Positions 34,589-45,408 of a stretch of DNA of 64,000 nt are shown here, piece after piece. The DNA comes from Nitzschia sp. DOCU1 (Eukaryota > Bacillariophyta > Bacillariophyceae > Bacillariales > Bacillariaceae). A program made the position numbers and the translations under genes. The number at the start of each line of letters is the position of its first letter. Within the stretch, counting starts at the first letter, position 1. The notes below the pieces were generated by a model. It had not been told where the DNA came from and made no database searches. It was given only the letters and a program-made list of their open reading frames with translations. The stretch covers positions 1,860,001-1,924,000 of the forward strand of contig OX595990.1 in the NCBI GenBank assembly GCA_951394045.1, written 5' to 3'.

Positions 34589-37280
34589 CTAGACATTCTC
34601 GTCGCATAGACCAGTGGCGTGGTCACAGCAAATGTGGCAGCACGAACAGGCGACCTTGGGTTCGTTCGTGTCCGAAGATGGAAGGCAATCAGCCACAAGA
34701 TCTAGGAGAGCGGGCTGTTCGCAGATGCCATCGGGCACGGACCCAATAAACTCGTTCCCGTCAAACCAGACTTTGACGAGCTCGGTCATGTTTGACAATA
34801 CTTCAGGAAGAGTACCAGTCATATCGGCATTCCGGAGACGGAGGTAGGCGAGATCGGTGAGCTGAGCCACTTCCGAACTGAGAGTACCCGTGATCTGGGT
34901 GTCGAACAAATCAAGACGCCAGAGATTGGTGAGCTGCCAAATCTCTTCGGGGATAGTTCCGTTGACCGAAGTGCCGTACAAACGAAGGTCCACCAAGTCT
35001 TCCATGTTGCCAAATTCCGACGGAATCGGGCCTTCTAACGGCATACGGTGAATCCAGAGCTCCCGCAGGTTGAGAAGACCAAGCTCGGTCGGGATGGTTC
35101 CAGTGAAAAAATTTCTGTGCAAACGGACATAGTCTGTCATTTAAAAAACCATTGCAACGAGTCAGATTATTGAACAAAGAATCTATCAGAAGAAGGAGGC
35201 AGTGTCTCACTTACTCAACAAGCTCAGCCGGCTAAGTTCACTTGGGAAGGTCCCAGTCATCAAATTCTCGTAGACGAACAGCCCCTTGATATTTGTCATA
35301 TCAAAGAATGTATCAGGAAACGAACCGCTGATCTCATTGGCAGCGATATTGAACATTTGAAGGTTTTCGGCTCGCGACAACTCCGGCGGAATGGTTCCAG
35401 TAAGCATGTTATAGTGGACCTCGAAGTTGAGTAGGTGCGGCATGTTGCCGTACTCGGAAGGGATCGTGCCATGGATCTGATTCCACGCTAGACTGAAACC
35501 CTGCAAGAAGGGGAAGTATGAAAACTCGATTGGCAACTCGCCCCTGATTTCTTGAGAGAGAAAGACCAGAAATGTTAGAAGATCTGCCAGGACAAAAATC
35601 TCTGATAAAATTGCATCCCTGATACTAACCTTGACCCGTCAAATCAATGCTCCGGAGCTGGTAGAACTCATCACAAGAGATGCCCGCCCAAGAGCACTCG
35701 TGGTTTCCAGAGAGCCATCTGTACCATGCTACGGAGCGATACTCGAGAGGGATGATGTTGATGAGCTTCTGAAACAAACAGAAATCATCCGGATTTTCTT
35801 CGGTCGGAGCATTGCAGGAAAGCCAGTCACCCTCTTCATGGAGCTTTAAGTACATCACAGCCAGCAAGTAGCGTTGCACAAGGTTGGCATCAACCGGCGA
35901 GAGTTGCAATGGATCGTCATTGATGAGCCACTCCTTCGCCTGATAGTATGGACTTTCTGGGTCATTCAGAACCTCAGAGCCGACAATGAGCTCGAGCTGC
36001 TCTACGATGCCATGCGAGCCTGGACGAGTCGGGGCCGTGGTAGGAGCATCCAAATCGGCGATGGGTTCCTTGGCTTTCTGGGTCAACAGTCCAACAACTC
36101 CAGCCACCATAACGGCAATCAAAGTACAGGCCAACAGACTGTACAAACGGAAGCGTCGGTTGCGGAAGAGAGGAGGCTTCGCATCGGGATCATACTCAAC
36201 AGCAGCGGGGATGAACTTGCCATCTTCGTCTTCCTTGACTGCAACGGCAACTGCCAGTTTGTTCGCCGCGTCCTCGTCGTCTCCGATCTCAACATCGAGA
36301 TATCCTTCCGGCGGAGCGTCTGCCATGATCCCATCGAGCTTGTTCTCGAGCACAGAGAGGGAGCCACGTGGTGTTGAGCGCCCCAGGGCTTTCTCGAAAG
36401 CGTCAGCGCCATCCAACTTCGATAGGCTATCTCCGGGAGAAGTGCGCTCCTGCTTTGCATCAATAGACGGAATCAACTTCTTGTCGTCACTCTCAGCGGG
36501 CGTCTTCTTCGGCGGTGCTTGTTCAGGCACGTTGTTGCTGTCAATGGCAATCCCCGTCTTGTACGCAATACGCTCATCCAAATCACGTAAAGCCTGAGTT
36601 CCACTGATAGAACTTGGATTGGAGGAGCCACGAAGAACTTGATTCCTGTTCGACTGTGCTCCAGACTTGTCCTTCTGAATCTTTTTCAAGGCCGGGTCAT
36701 CCTGGGGATTTGCCATGATGCTGCGAGGAGGGGGGCGAGCTTCGACGATGATTTCTCTTGCAGAGCCCGCAGTGGTCGACTTGGAAGCCACATCGCCCTC
36801 GAGATCCGACAAGCCACCAGTTCGACTGGAACCACTAGTGGCCGCGACTTTCATGGGATTTCGAGCCTGATTCTTGAAGAAGGCATCACGTTCCTCACGA
36901 CTCATCTCCGACTTTCCAGTAGCTTGCGACTCAAGCTCCGCAATTTCAACGCGGATATCCTTTTGAACACCTGCAGCGGCACCAATTTTGGCCGACGCTT
37001 TCGCCTCCTTCTCACGGAAGACATCGTGGGCGGCCTTCTTCCTGGCATCCATGGCAGGGGAATCATTCTTGGTACGAACAGCGGGCTCCAACCTGACGAT
37101 AGAATTCGATGCCGACGCACGAGCCTTGTTCTTGGTATCCATGTCGGCAACATCCTCCACACGCTGCGCAGCGATGCGTTTATCAAGAAGAGCAGCCGAG
37201 TCGGCAACCGACAAGCGCCCGGAAACGGCAGCGGCACGGGCCGCACGCTCTTGCTCCTTCAGTTCCTGGTCCTTGTCCAT
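34589..37280 (-). CDS. single-pass membrane leucine-rich-repeat protein
   Basis: Exons 37280-35630, 35550-35215 and 35133-34589 (introns 79 and 81 nt) give 843 aa in one frame. An Ala/Lys/Asp-rich, probably cytosolic N-terminal half of about 380 residues precedes one TM segment (LYSLLACTLIAVMVAGVVGL). The following domain has a Cys-containing LRR cap (WLSGNHECSWAGISCDE), and about ten plant-type LRRs cross both introns (IRGELPIEFSYFPF, HGTIPSEYGNM, TGTIPTELGLLNLRELWI). The protein ends in a Cys cluster (CSCCHICCDH). Diatom genomes contain large families with this layout; they lack a kinase domain and are proposed cell-surface receptors or adhesion proteins. The open frame continues to a TTG upstream; ATG 37280 is the first in-frame ATG. 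Confidence 0.87.
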
Positions 37281-39382
37281 GATCGTATCAAAATCCTGTA
37301 GTGATGAATCCTTCGATCCTCTGAACAACGAGGACAAGGCGTGAGAAGGTTTTCAAAATCGAGATTTGAGAAGCTGTTCTTGAGCAATGAAGAGGTCTTT
37401 CAAGACAATTATCCGGTGGAAATTGAAGACGGAAACGGCAGGAGACGATGATCCAACGTATGGTGAAAAGATGTAGGATCGAGGGTTCAAAGTACGGGGT
37501 TTGGAAGAAAGGTGTCGTTGCAAACTTCGTTTGTCGACTTGTCGAGAAGAGTGTCGCAAAAACTATGACCGCGAGAACAAATGCGACGCAGCGCTTCTCG
37601 CTCCGCGTTACAACCATGAAGCACGGGGGAAAGCGACGAGGAGCGAACCGCCCTTTCAGTACTGGCAATCGCACGAGTCGAGTCAGTCGTTTGACGACGA
37701 CGTCGTCAAAACCATAATCAAACTGTGATCCAGGACGACCATGCTTATTTACAGAAACGAATAAACATATTTCGATTTTGTCATAGCCCCTATGTCGCAC
37801 CTTCTCTTTTGCAGAGCGAGTCCGTCGGGTTCGAGGGATGAGACCAAACGCGCACCACGGCGACAATGGAGATGACGAATAATGGACAAGAGAAGGTATT
37901 GAAGAGGAGATTGAAAAGATGTTCCCCATCCCTTGCGCCATCATTAGGAGCTGAGTCAAAGAAAGCAAGAGAGAACCGGAGATGGCGATGAATTGCGATC
38001 GTGGTGGATCCACTTTTATTCCTCGACGGCAGGAAAGCAAAATTGAAAGGTCATCACGATCGATGCAATATGCAGACGCGAGACGAAGAACGCAGAATGC
38101 AACGAAACGATCAATTTCCTTTATATCCATACAGGAAATCGAGTAGTGATGGCTGTCTGTTGATTTCTCCATCCACTTGCCTCTGAGATGGAGCCCACAA
38201 AACGGCAACGAAACCACGCTGATATTGAATGTCATAGCTGGATCTCCATCAACGAACATCATGCAACAACGATAGCACAAACAAACACTATGCAACAAAT
38301 GATGCAACGGGAGAAATGTGCATTTTACTTACATTTTGGACTTGATTGAAATAAAAAATTGTGGGGGGAATGCGTGTGAGAGTGAAGAGAGTGAGAAGCA
38401 AGAATGCAAGGCGACTTCGTTGTTGCCCCGGTGACTTTCTGTGCCAAAAAGGCCACGCCGCCGAATCCTTTCATTTTAGCAGAGCAGGGAAATAAAAAGG
38501 CGGGAAATGTGGGGTATCTTCTTCCAAGCCGACCTTCTTACCTGTGGTCCACCTTATCCAAAATATATCGCATGTTCGGGGAATGTGACAGGCGATTTTC
38601 ACTTATTGTTCCATGCTCGAGTGTTTTGTATTTAGAGATCGTGAAATTGTGAATGCCTCTTTTCGTTTCGGCCAAAGGGTCGGTGGGAGTCAAAGTAACA
38701 TCGGATGGGACTCGTTGACTCCCACCCGCCGGATCAATTGGTGTGCTGTTCTTGTTGGATACCGCTGCAAGAAAGTTTTGTACGGGAGAAGAGGAAAAAC
38801 CAATGACTGACTCTTTTCGCTTCATTGTTGCTTCTCTCTGGCTCCTCGAATTCTTCTTAGTATTCTTCTTGTTCTTCTCGGGCGGCCGGCAAGATGATGC
38901 AGCAGCAGGAGGCAGCACCAGCACAAGCAACGCGGCGCACAGGAGCCCTGATCATGATTGTTCTCGTCGGGTGGGAATCCTCGAAATCAGCATTTGGACT
39001 GACGACCCGTGCCAGACGTCATAGCTACTAGTATTACGTAGTAGTACTACCTGCTGCCACCGTTTCCGCACCACCACTAGTACTAGCCTGTAGTTTAGTA
39101 CTAGAAAAGTTAATTCCCCTCAATCCATACTAACTCTGCAGCAGAGAGCCATCCCTACTGCCGGATCGTCCGTACTCTCTAGAGCGCAGCAATCCCATGC
39201 CACCCCCTGCCCTCCCCCTCCCCGTCTAACTATGTAAGAACGACGACTAGTTAGACTGGCTTCACCATTTTATTGGCTTCCACGTGTAGCGTCAGACAAT
39301 CTTCCACACCCATCAGCAGATACAACACTTCTACATTTCAATGGGCCGCATCTAAGATGACGAAGGCCATCTATCCCACAAT
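37281..39382. other. divergent intergenic region
   Basis: About 2.1 kb between the LRR gene (-) and the rRNA methylase gene (+). A 339-codon minus-strand open frame (37288-38307) starts with TTG, has no domain and is probably fortuitous. The methylase-proximal part (39000-39240) has CTAGTA/TAGTAC words and pyrimidine runs. No RNA gene was recognised. Confidence 0.4.
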
Positions 39383-40645
39383 ATGATACGCTCTCTCAAC
39401 GCAAAATCCATCGCAGGTGCTTCATGCCGGTATCATTCGCCCTTGCAAGTGTGTCAAAATATAACGGAAACGACGGTGCATTCTTTTCTCAGAGGCTTTA
39501 GACGAGGATACTCCAAGCACGTTCTTGGGCTAGAAGAATTTTCCCAGGGAATGTTTCGTCCTCTCCAAAGCAAATGGAATCGGCACAATTTTTTGATGAT
39601 GTTGTCGTTTTTGACCAGCTTGGCATTTACTCCTTCTGGTGGGAGAGCATTGGCATTTCTTCGAAGTCGCCAAAAGCCCTGCCAAATGTTCTGGCGAACA
39701 CGCACGGAGGGGGTTCATGCTAGCGACAGCAGCAACCTTCTTGACAACGTGATAACTTCCCCCAAATCGGCGACAGTCAAGAAGATCCAGTCTATTTTGA
39801 CCAAACGAAAGAAACGGGCGGAATTCGGTCAAACAGTCGTAGAAGGCCCAAGGATGGTCTTTGACCTCCTGCAGAACCCCAGGACACAGTCCTTGGTTCG
39901 GCAAATTCTGATTTCCCAGGATGACTATTTGGAGCATTATCAAGGTCCTCTCTCGGAGCTTCCGCCATCGTTGTCTCCTCACATCCAACTAGCGACAGCA
40001 GAAATTGTCAAATCCTGCTCCGATACAGTTACGCCACAAGGGATCGTTTCCCTCGTTGACATTCCCCAGCTTGATCTCAGCCACGTAACTCCCAAGTATC
40101 CCTTTTATCTTTTGTTGGATGGAGTTTCGGATCCTGGGAACGTCGGCACGTTGCTGCGATCGTCGCTGGCGGTGGGAGTTGCTGGCGTCTTGCTGCTTCC
40201 TGGCTGTTGCGATGTTTGGAATCCGAAGGCTGTTCGAAGTGCCATGGGCGCATCATTTCAGTTGCCAATTTTTGAGGTCGACAGCTGGAACGATGCTGTT
40301 GGAATGATGACGAATGACTTGAAAGTAGACCGTGTTTACGCCGCAACCATGATTGAAGACAACTGTGGTGCAAACTCTAGTAGAAACTGTCCCCACTATG
40401 ATATCGATTACTTGGCTCGGCCGAGCGCGCTAGTCATCGGAGGCGAGGGAAATGGACTAAGCGCAGAGGTTCGAAAAGCACTAATCGAGCCAGAAAGATT
40501 CACAGAGAACGAAATCTTCATAAATGCCGTCCATGTTCCCATGCAGGCTGGCATTGAAAGTTTGAATGCTGCCGTTTGTGGCAGTGTAATAATGTTTGAA
40601 TATGCTCGACAATGTCACCAAGCTGCTAAAAATAATCTTACCTGA
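39383..40645 (+). CDS. SpoU/TrmH-family rRNA 2'-O-ribose methyltransferase, probably organellar
   Basis: 420 aa from ATG 39383. An N-terminal substrate-binding-like part (KIQSILTKRKKRAEFGQTVV, EGPRMVFDLL) precedes the SPOUT catalytic domain. Motif 1 is LLDGVSDPGNVGTLLRSSLA, motif 2 VIGGEGNGLSAEVRK and motif 3 VPMQAGIESLNAAVCGSVIM, containing the knotted SAM-binding loop. The family methylates a ribose in large-subunit rRNA or tRNA. The first 100 residues are an extension: from Met1 it is basic, consistent with mitochondrial import, while an internal start near 39596 (MMLSFLTSLAFTP) would give a short signal with an ASAFAP-like motif. Plastid or mitochondrial location is therefore open. Confidence 0.88.
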   Translation: MIRSLNAKSIAGASCRYHSPLQVCQNITETTVHSFLRGFRRGYSKHVLGLEEFSQGMFRPLQSKWNRHNFLMMLSFLTSLAFTPSGGRALAFLRSRQKPCQMFWRTRTEGVHASDSSNLLDNVITSPKSATVKKIQSILTKRKKRAEFGQTVVEGPRMVFDLLQNPRTQSLVRQILISQDDYLEHYQGPLSELPPSLSPHIQLATAEIVKSCSDTVTPQGIVSLVDIPQLDLSHVTPKYPFYLLLDGVSDPGNVGTLLRSSLAVGVAGVLLLPGCCDVWNPKAVRSAMGASFQLPIFEVDSWNDAVGMMTNDLKVDRVYAATMIEDNCGANSSRNCPHYDIDYLARPSALVIGGEGNGLSAEVRKALIEPERFTENEIFINAVHVPMQAGIESLNAAVCGSVIMFEYARQCHQAAKNNLT

Positions 40646-41627
40646 ACTCCCATTGAAAAACTACTTTAGTAGAAAGAACTCTCTTTTGAGCTCCCAGTAA
40701 GAACGAGAGTGGACGAAAATGTTTGCTACAAACTCGATCTGAACACTGCAGCACGGAACAAGCAATTTCTTGGCTTGCATCTTGCCGAGCTCAAGCTCGG
40801 CTTCTTGAGTGCAAGGCAAAGCTGGTGCCCTGCAGGGAACAACCGTAAGAGTGGGCAGCATGCGTCGTAGTCTTCTCTATCGTGCTATAGTATCATAGAG
40901 AAGACCCTATGAGGAGTCGTAGAAAAGCGTTCAGGGAATCATAATATGCTTGCGTGGATTGCATGTATGGTTTTGGTCCATTGACTCTCGCTCAATTCAG
41001 AAAATGGCCGCGTGGGAGTCAAATAGTCTTAGAGACCTGCATTGTGAAATCACTGTTGGGGCCGAATTCAATCTTGTCCCCCGAGGATTCCGATTCGCAA
41101 AATGTACCCACTGTAGTCTTACGTAGCGAAATGAACTAAAAATGGGAAAATCAGTCCCATACAAAACTGAGTAGCGCAAAGACAGGAGTCGAGTCCACAA
41201 AATGTGACCATTCAGCAGTCATTTTGGTGCCATTCTTGGATGGGTTGCCTCCTGCAGCCTAAGTGTACTCTCGTCGGATCATGGAGGCATATGATGGTGA
41301 TGTCTCAATCTTGTCGTTCAAAATACGGCATAAAAGAGACATGTTCCGACACACAAAGTTTCGAGACGAGGGTTATTCGCGGGGGGGGAGGGAGGGTTCG
41401 CGCTAGTAGTTTTAAAAGCTACGGTTTAATAGCCTGCGTGGGCTTCACTCTATTTCTTTGGTTTCGCTGCACTCTGTTCTGCAAGATTGATGAGTAACCC
41501 AACGCCCCCTTCGAACACTTTTAACAGTTGGTCGTTGTTGCAGCAAGTTTATTATTTTGACCCTCAAGGGATTACGACTGCGCAATAATTCTGCAGCAAC
41601 GTGCTTTTCAGAAAATCTCTTCCAACG
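40646..41627. other. intergenic region
   Basis: About 1 kb with no convincing gene. It contains a strong inverted repeat (40870-40905) and a G-rich run near 41382-41390. Confidence 0.4.
40870..40905. repeat. inverted repeat, 11-bp perfect arms
   Basis: GTCTTCTCTAT and its exact complement ATAGAGAAGAC enclose a 14-nt loop. It lies 225 nt past the stop of the rRNA methylase gene and is flanked on both sides by GTCGTAG-type words (TGCGTCGTAG and GGAGTCGTAG). Confidence 0.8.
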
Positions 41628-42734
41628 ATGCTCGCCAGGACGTCCACTTCAATTGCCGGTCAGCTGACCGTTGACGGAGTAGCCTACGACGTTTCCAACT
41701 TGGTGAAACCCAAGGTGGAACGAGAAGAACATTTTTATCCCACAGATATTCTTTTTGGAAACAGTGAGGATGTCGACGACCGCCACTGTGAATATCGTCG
41801 GGGCCATTATTCCTTTCAGCGGAATGCCAAATATGCAAAACCAAAGAGCTGCCACAATGTCTGCAGCACTAAAAGCCTTGACGATGTTGAAGTCTCTGCC
41901 CTGAAAGAAGGTTCAAAGGATGACTCCTCGAAGTCTCGAGGCCGACGTTGGAGTTCTGCCATCTCGCCTAGTGCCATCGACAAGATCACTTCCTGGAAAT
42001 CTCTTGGTGGCAATGGATTGCGAGATCACAAGCATTTGCTGAAGGGGTCGAAAAGCAAGCCGCCACCACCGCCCGATGCCAATGTCGTTGCTACTGAGAC
42101 GAAGCAAGAAGCCTCTTTGATTGAAAATAAGAGCTCCAATTTGAAGAAACCCCCAACCTATTCTTCGCTAAAAGTGGCTTTACCAGACGGCCCCGCGATA
42201 GTACTACAGAGACGACGGCGAGTTCCAGCTCGAGTGAAGGAACCCCGCCAACCAGATATTGGCAAGCAACCGGGAGCTTCGTTTCATTCGTTTCGAGACG
42301 AGACGCTGCCTGTGGTCTGCGCAAGTCACCCCGAACAGCAGAATTTTGCGCTTGTTCGGCCCGACGGATCTGATGCTGCTAGCTGTCGAAGGAACAATGC
42401 TGATAGTAGAATCAGTATTCATATTCATGATCAGACACAGGATGCTGGTGAAAGGGGGGATATATTGACCATCGAGATTGCACCTGGTGTATCAGAGCCT
42501 CTCCGGGGTAGCGTGGAAACGACGGAAGCCTGCAACCACGGGAATGTGGTGAAACTTCGTTGCTTTTGCTGCGATCAAGGTGTTGGCTGTGTTGCGGATG
42601 CGGCTTACATACTGTGCCCCGGATGCAAAGTCGTCAGCCCCGTTCCTGGCGAGGACGGCGAAGAATTTGGGGCGCCACGACGGGGCTCCTGGGGAGTCGG
42701 CTTGGGTTTTTTAACGCAAGCACTTCAGGTGTAG
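41628..42734 (+). CDS. hypothetical protein with C-terminal Cys-pair (zinc-ribbon-like) region
   Basis: 368 aa from ATG 41628 (the open frame starts at a GTG at 41601). I do not recognise the family. The middle is Ser/Lys-rich with a proline run (SKPPPPP). The last 70 residues contain CFCCDQGVGC and, 14 residues on, CPGC, which could form a zinc ribbon, followed by a Gly-rich aromatic tail (RRGSWGVGLGFLTQAL). No signal peptide or TM segment is seen. The gene ends 144 nt from the stop of the convergent repeat protein. Confidence 0.6.
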   Translation: MLARTSTSIAGQLTVDGVAYDVSNLVKPKVEREEHFYPTDILFGNSEDVDDRHCEYRRGHYSFQRNAKYAKPKSCHNVCSTKSLDDVEVSALKEGSKDDSSKSRGRRWSSAISPSAIDKITSWKSLGGNGLRDHKHLLKGSKSKPPPPPDANVVATETKQEASLIENKSSNLKKPPTYSSLKVALPDGPAIVLQRRRRVPARVKEPRQPDIGKQPGASFHSFRDETLPVVCASHPEQQNFALVRPDGSDAASCRRNNADSRISIHIHDQTQDAGERGDILTIEIAPGVSEPLRGSVETTEACNHGNVVKLRCFCCDQGVGCVADAAYILCPGCKVVSPVPGEDGEEFGAPRRGSWGVGLGFLTQALQV

Positions 42735-42878
42735 GACAAATTCGGCGCGGGGAATCACTGAAACAACATTATCGAATAGTAAAAATTAGAGTAACTTGAT
42801 CTTACCTATAGCGTACTACTTAACACGGCGAGGCCTCCATAGCTTTGAAGGATACCACCAGGCGAAATTCCCACGAGC

Positions 42879-44695
42879 TTAACCCAGATAATACGTTGAC
42901 CCACTTGCCGTTGTGACGCTCTCAAATTGTCTTGTCGCTCCGGAGACAATCGGACTTGTCGTGACCATGTCGCCATCGTTCATTGTCGGGGACCCGCTTA
43001 CGATTCCTGTGATAGTCCCGTCCGTATTGACTGTCCATCCCGTAAGCAAAGGAATCCCAACAGGACCCCTTTTGCTGCGCGATGGCAGTTTCTCTGTTGA
43101 ACCCATATTGAACAAGTTCAACAATGAGAATGTTGGACGGGGTTTCGTGGTCTTGGGATCAGTTTCTTGTGTTATCGGTGCAAATGAATCGACTGTCAAC
43201 GCCGAAGACACCCGGCCATTCTTCTGTGAGGAAAGATTATTGGGAATGGTGATGGTGGATCGTTGTCCCGCCTCTACGATGTCACTAAACGCTGCTACGG
43301 TATTAACCCCCGTCACAGCTTCGTCCGAGCTCAAAAAGTAGCGACTTCCCGACTGCGTGGTGACTACCTGTCCACTTTCAAGTATCCCACTGGCGATCGG
43401 CGAGGTTTCAATGTAGTCTCCATCATCGGCGTTGGGCGACCCATGCAAAATCCCAGCAATGGCACCTAATTATAAAAAGCAAACATGAGCGCGAGTGAAA
43501 TTTTCGATACAGGCAACAAATTAGAAGACTTGCCGTTTTCCAAGGAAACCCAACTTAGTATACTTGGCACTCCTTCAGGAACAATGGCTTCTGAAGATAT
43601 AAATGTGACTGGTTGTAGGGTTCCGGACAAAACATTCTCAGCCCTACTCACCGGATTTTCAAGGTAGTACTGTGACCCCGAGGCCGTTTCGATTACAGTG
43701 CCGGAGTTTGCGCCTGGAGGAACGGCTGAGGTTGCAATGGTAGATCCATCGGGGAATTTGTCCGAATTTCGAACTTTTCCATGAATCGAACCGTCAATAT
43801 GTTGTATCCATTCGTACAGACTAGCCACACCCGAAGGTACCTGCGTGCTGTTGTCTGGAATGATGCCCAAGGAATCAGACACAACAAAAGGAGTTGTGCT
43901 TGACTGAAGCAAGAAATCTAAAGGAATGGTCGACCGTGGTGCTTGCGTGCCTCTCGACACCAGTGTTTCATCAGGGTTTGGAAGAGGCAACTGGCGGTCG
44001 CTAGTCAAAATCGACTCGGTTCTAGATTCCCGTTGACCCCATGCTTGTTCTGCCTCTTCTTGGGCTCGTCTAGCTTCTTCAGTGGAAGCTGCGGCCGCCT
44101 CAGTTTGTTGCATAGCTGCCAATTTCCGCTTTTCAGCAGCCTCTCGGGATCGTTGAAGTGCCTCTTCGGCCCTTCGCAACACTTCTTCCTCGTGCATCGA
44201 TTGTTGCAGTGCTTCCTCCGCCAAACGCAAAGCTTCCTCTTCACGGCGTAACCGTTCCCGAAGCTTTTCCAAAGCGGCCTCGGCCTTGGCCAAAGAGACT
44301 TCTTGTGCCGCGTCATCTTCGCTGCCTCCGAACATGCGAAGCGGCGGCGGCATCATTGGGGGGCGCGGGGACCATTTTCTCTTGTATTTTTCTTTGGATT
44401 GTTCTTCTAGAAATTCCACCAAGGCCTTTTCGAGTTCTGCCATTTTTGCAACGACTTGTGGACTGAATTGGTTGTTTGATATGTCTTCCACCATGTTCAA
44501 CAGATTGTCGGCAGGAGGTCTTTCGTCGTCCTGGGGCGCATATAGCAAAGACGATTTGGTGATACGCTGTAATGTGCGAGTTAATTCGACTTTTGCAGCG
44601 ATATGGCTGCTCTTTTGCGCCGACGACGAAAACGCCAGAACCTCCCAATGAAGCCAACAGCAGGCCCAGAGGAAACGGATCGAAGAAGATTTCAT
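42879..44695 (-). CDS. plastid-targeted protein with coiled coil and three Gly/Asp repeats
   Basis: Exons 44695-43534 and 43465-42879 give 582 aa. Residues 1-22 form a signal peptide with cleavage context VLAFSS, the diatom plastid-entry type. A long charged coiled coil rich in Glu, Ala and Arg covers about 140-250. The C-terminal half has three copies of a roughly 50-residue repeat. Its signature is GxIxGxVxxSxxxxDGxxIxTS, then a variable stretch and SGSxYYL: DGSIHGKVRNSDKFPDGST, then NGAIAGILHGSPNADDGD spanning the intron, then DGTITGIVSGSPTMNDGDM. Only a GC donor (GCAAGT, 43533-43532) keeps the second repeat in frame, so the 68-nt intron is GC-AG. The function is unknown. It is divergent from the plastid Mfd-like gene. 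Confidence 0.8.
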
Positions 44696-45408
44696 TTTCC
44701 CTATCACAAGTCTTCGTATATGTACAATTTACCACCCCGACACTGACTTGACTGGCCAGCCCAAAACCACTGTTAATCCAATTTAGCTGCCGATGTTAGC
44801 GAGAGGGGGCGAGAATTAAATTGAATCCATTCAGGAGGGGTTGTCGGATGAAAAGAGAGTAGTAGTAGTACGGTCGATGACCCGCCAGTAGTTTTGTTAT
44901 GCAAAGAGTTCGGCTTGCAGGTGCGATTTGATTGGATGGATTTGAAATCATGCAACCTATCCAAAAATGAGATATGTTTTCTCAAAGTGGTTCAAATGTT
45001 TTAAAACACGAATATTTGGTAAACTATTTGAGGGATTATTTCGACTACTACCAGAAGATGTATGATGATTTTCGAAAAACAAGTGTTTTGATAAATGTAT
45101 GGATGATAAAGCGTGATTGTCGACCCGCGCTATTTTCCCTGCCGACGGCCAAGGCGAAGGTCGAGTGAGTCAGTCGGAGCTCATTGATGGTTCCACGTGT
45201 TGCTTACTGACTGATACTATCGATGAGATGATGGATGCTTCCTTCCGCCAAAAACCCTTTTGCCGCTTGCAAAACGCCCTCGCCCCACCCATTTCTTTCG
45301 ACGAGCGGCGGCGACAACCAAACATAATCGATTCCGAATTCACTTTGCCTTATACACGTATAGAGATAGAGAATGAGACTTTACAGCAAGGATTATGAAG
45401 TAAGAATG
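44696..45408. promoter_or_regulatory. divergent promoter region of two plastid-targeted genes
   Basis: Separates the repeat protein (-) and the Mfd-like helicase (+), both with plastid leaders, so co-regulation is possible. The short open frames inside show no features. Confidence 0.45.

Noticed and set aside
37288..38307. 339-codon minus-strand open frame upstream of the LRR gene
   Set aside because: Starts with TTG, has no ATG-led domain or homology I recognise, and overlaps the LRR promoter; likely fortuitous.
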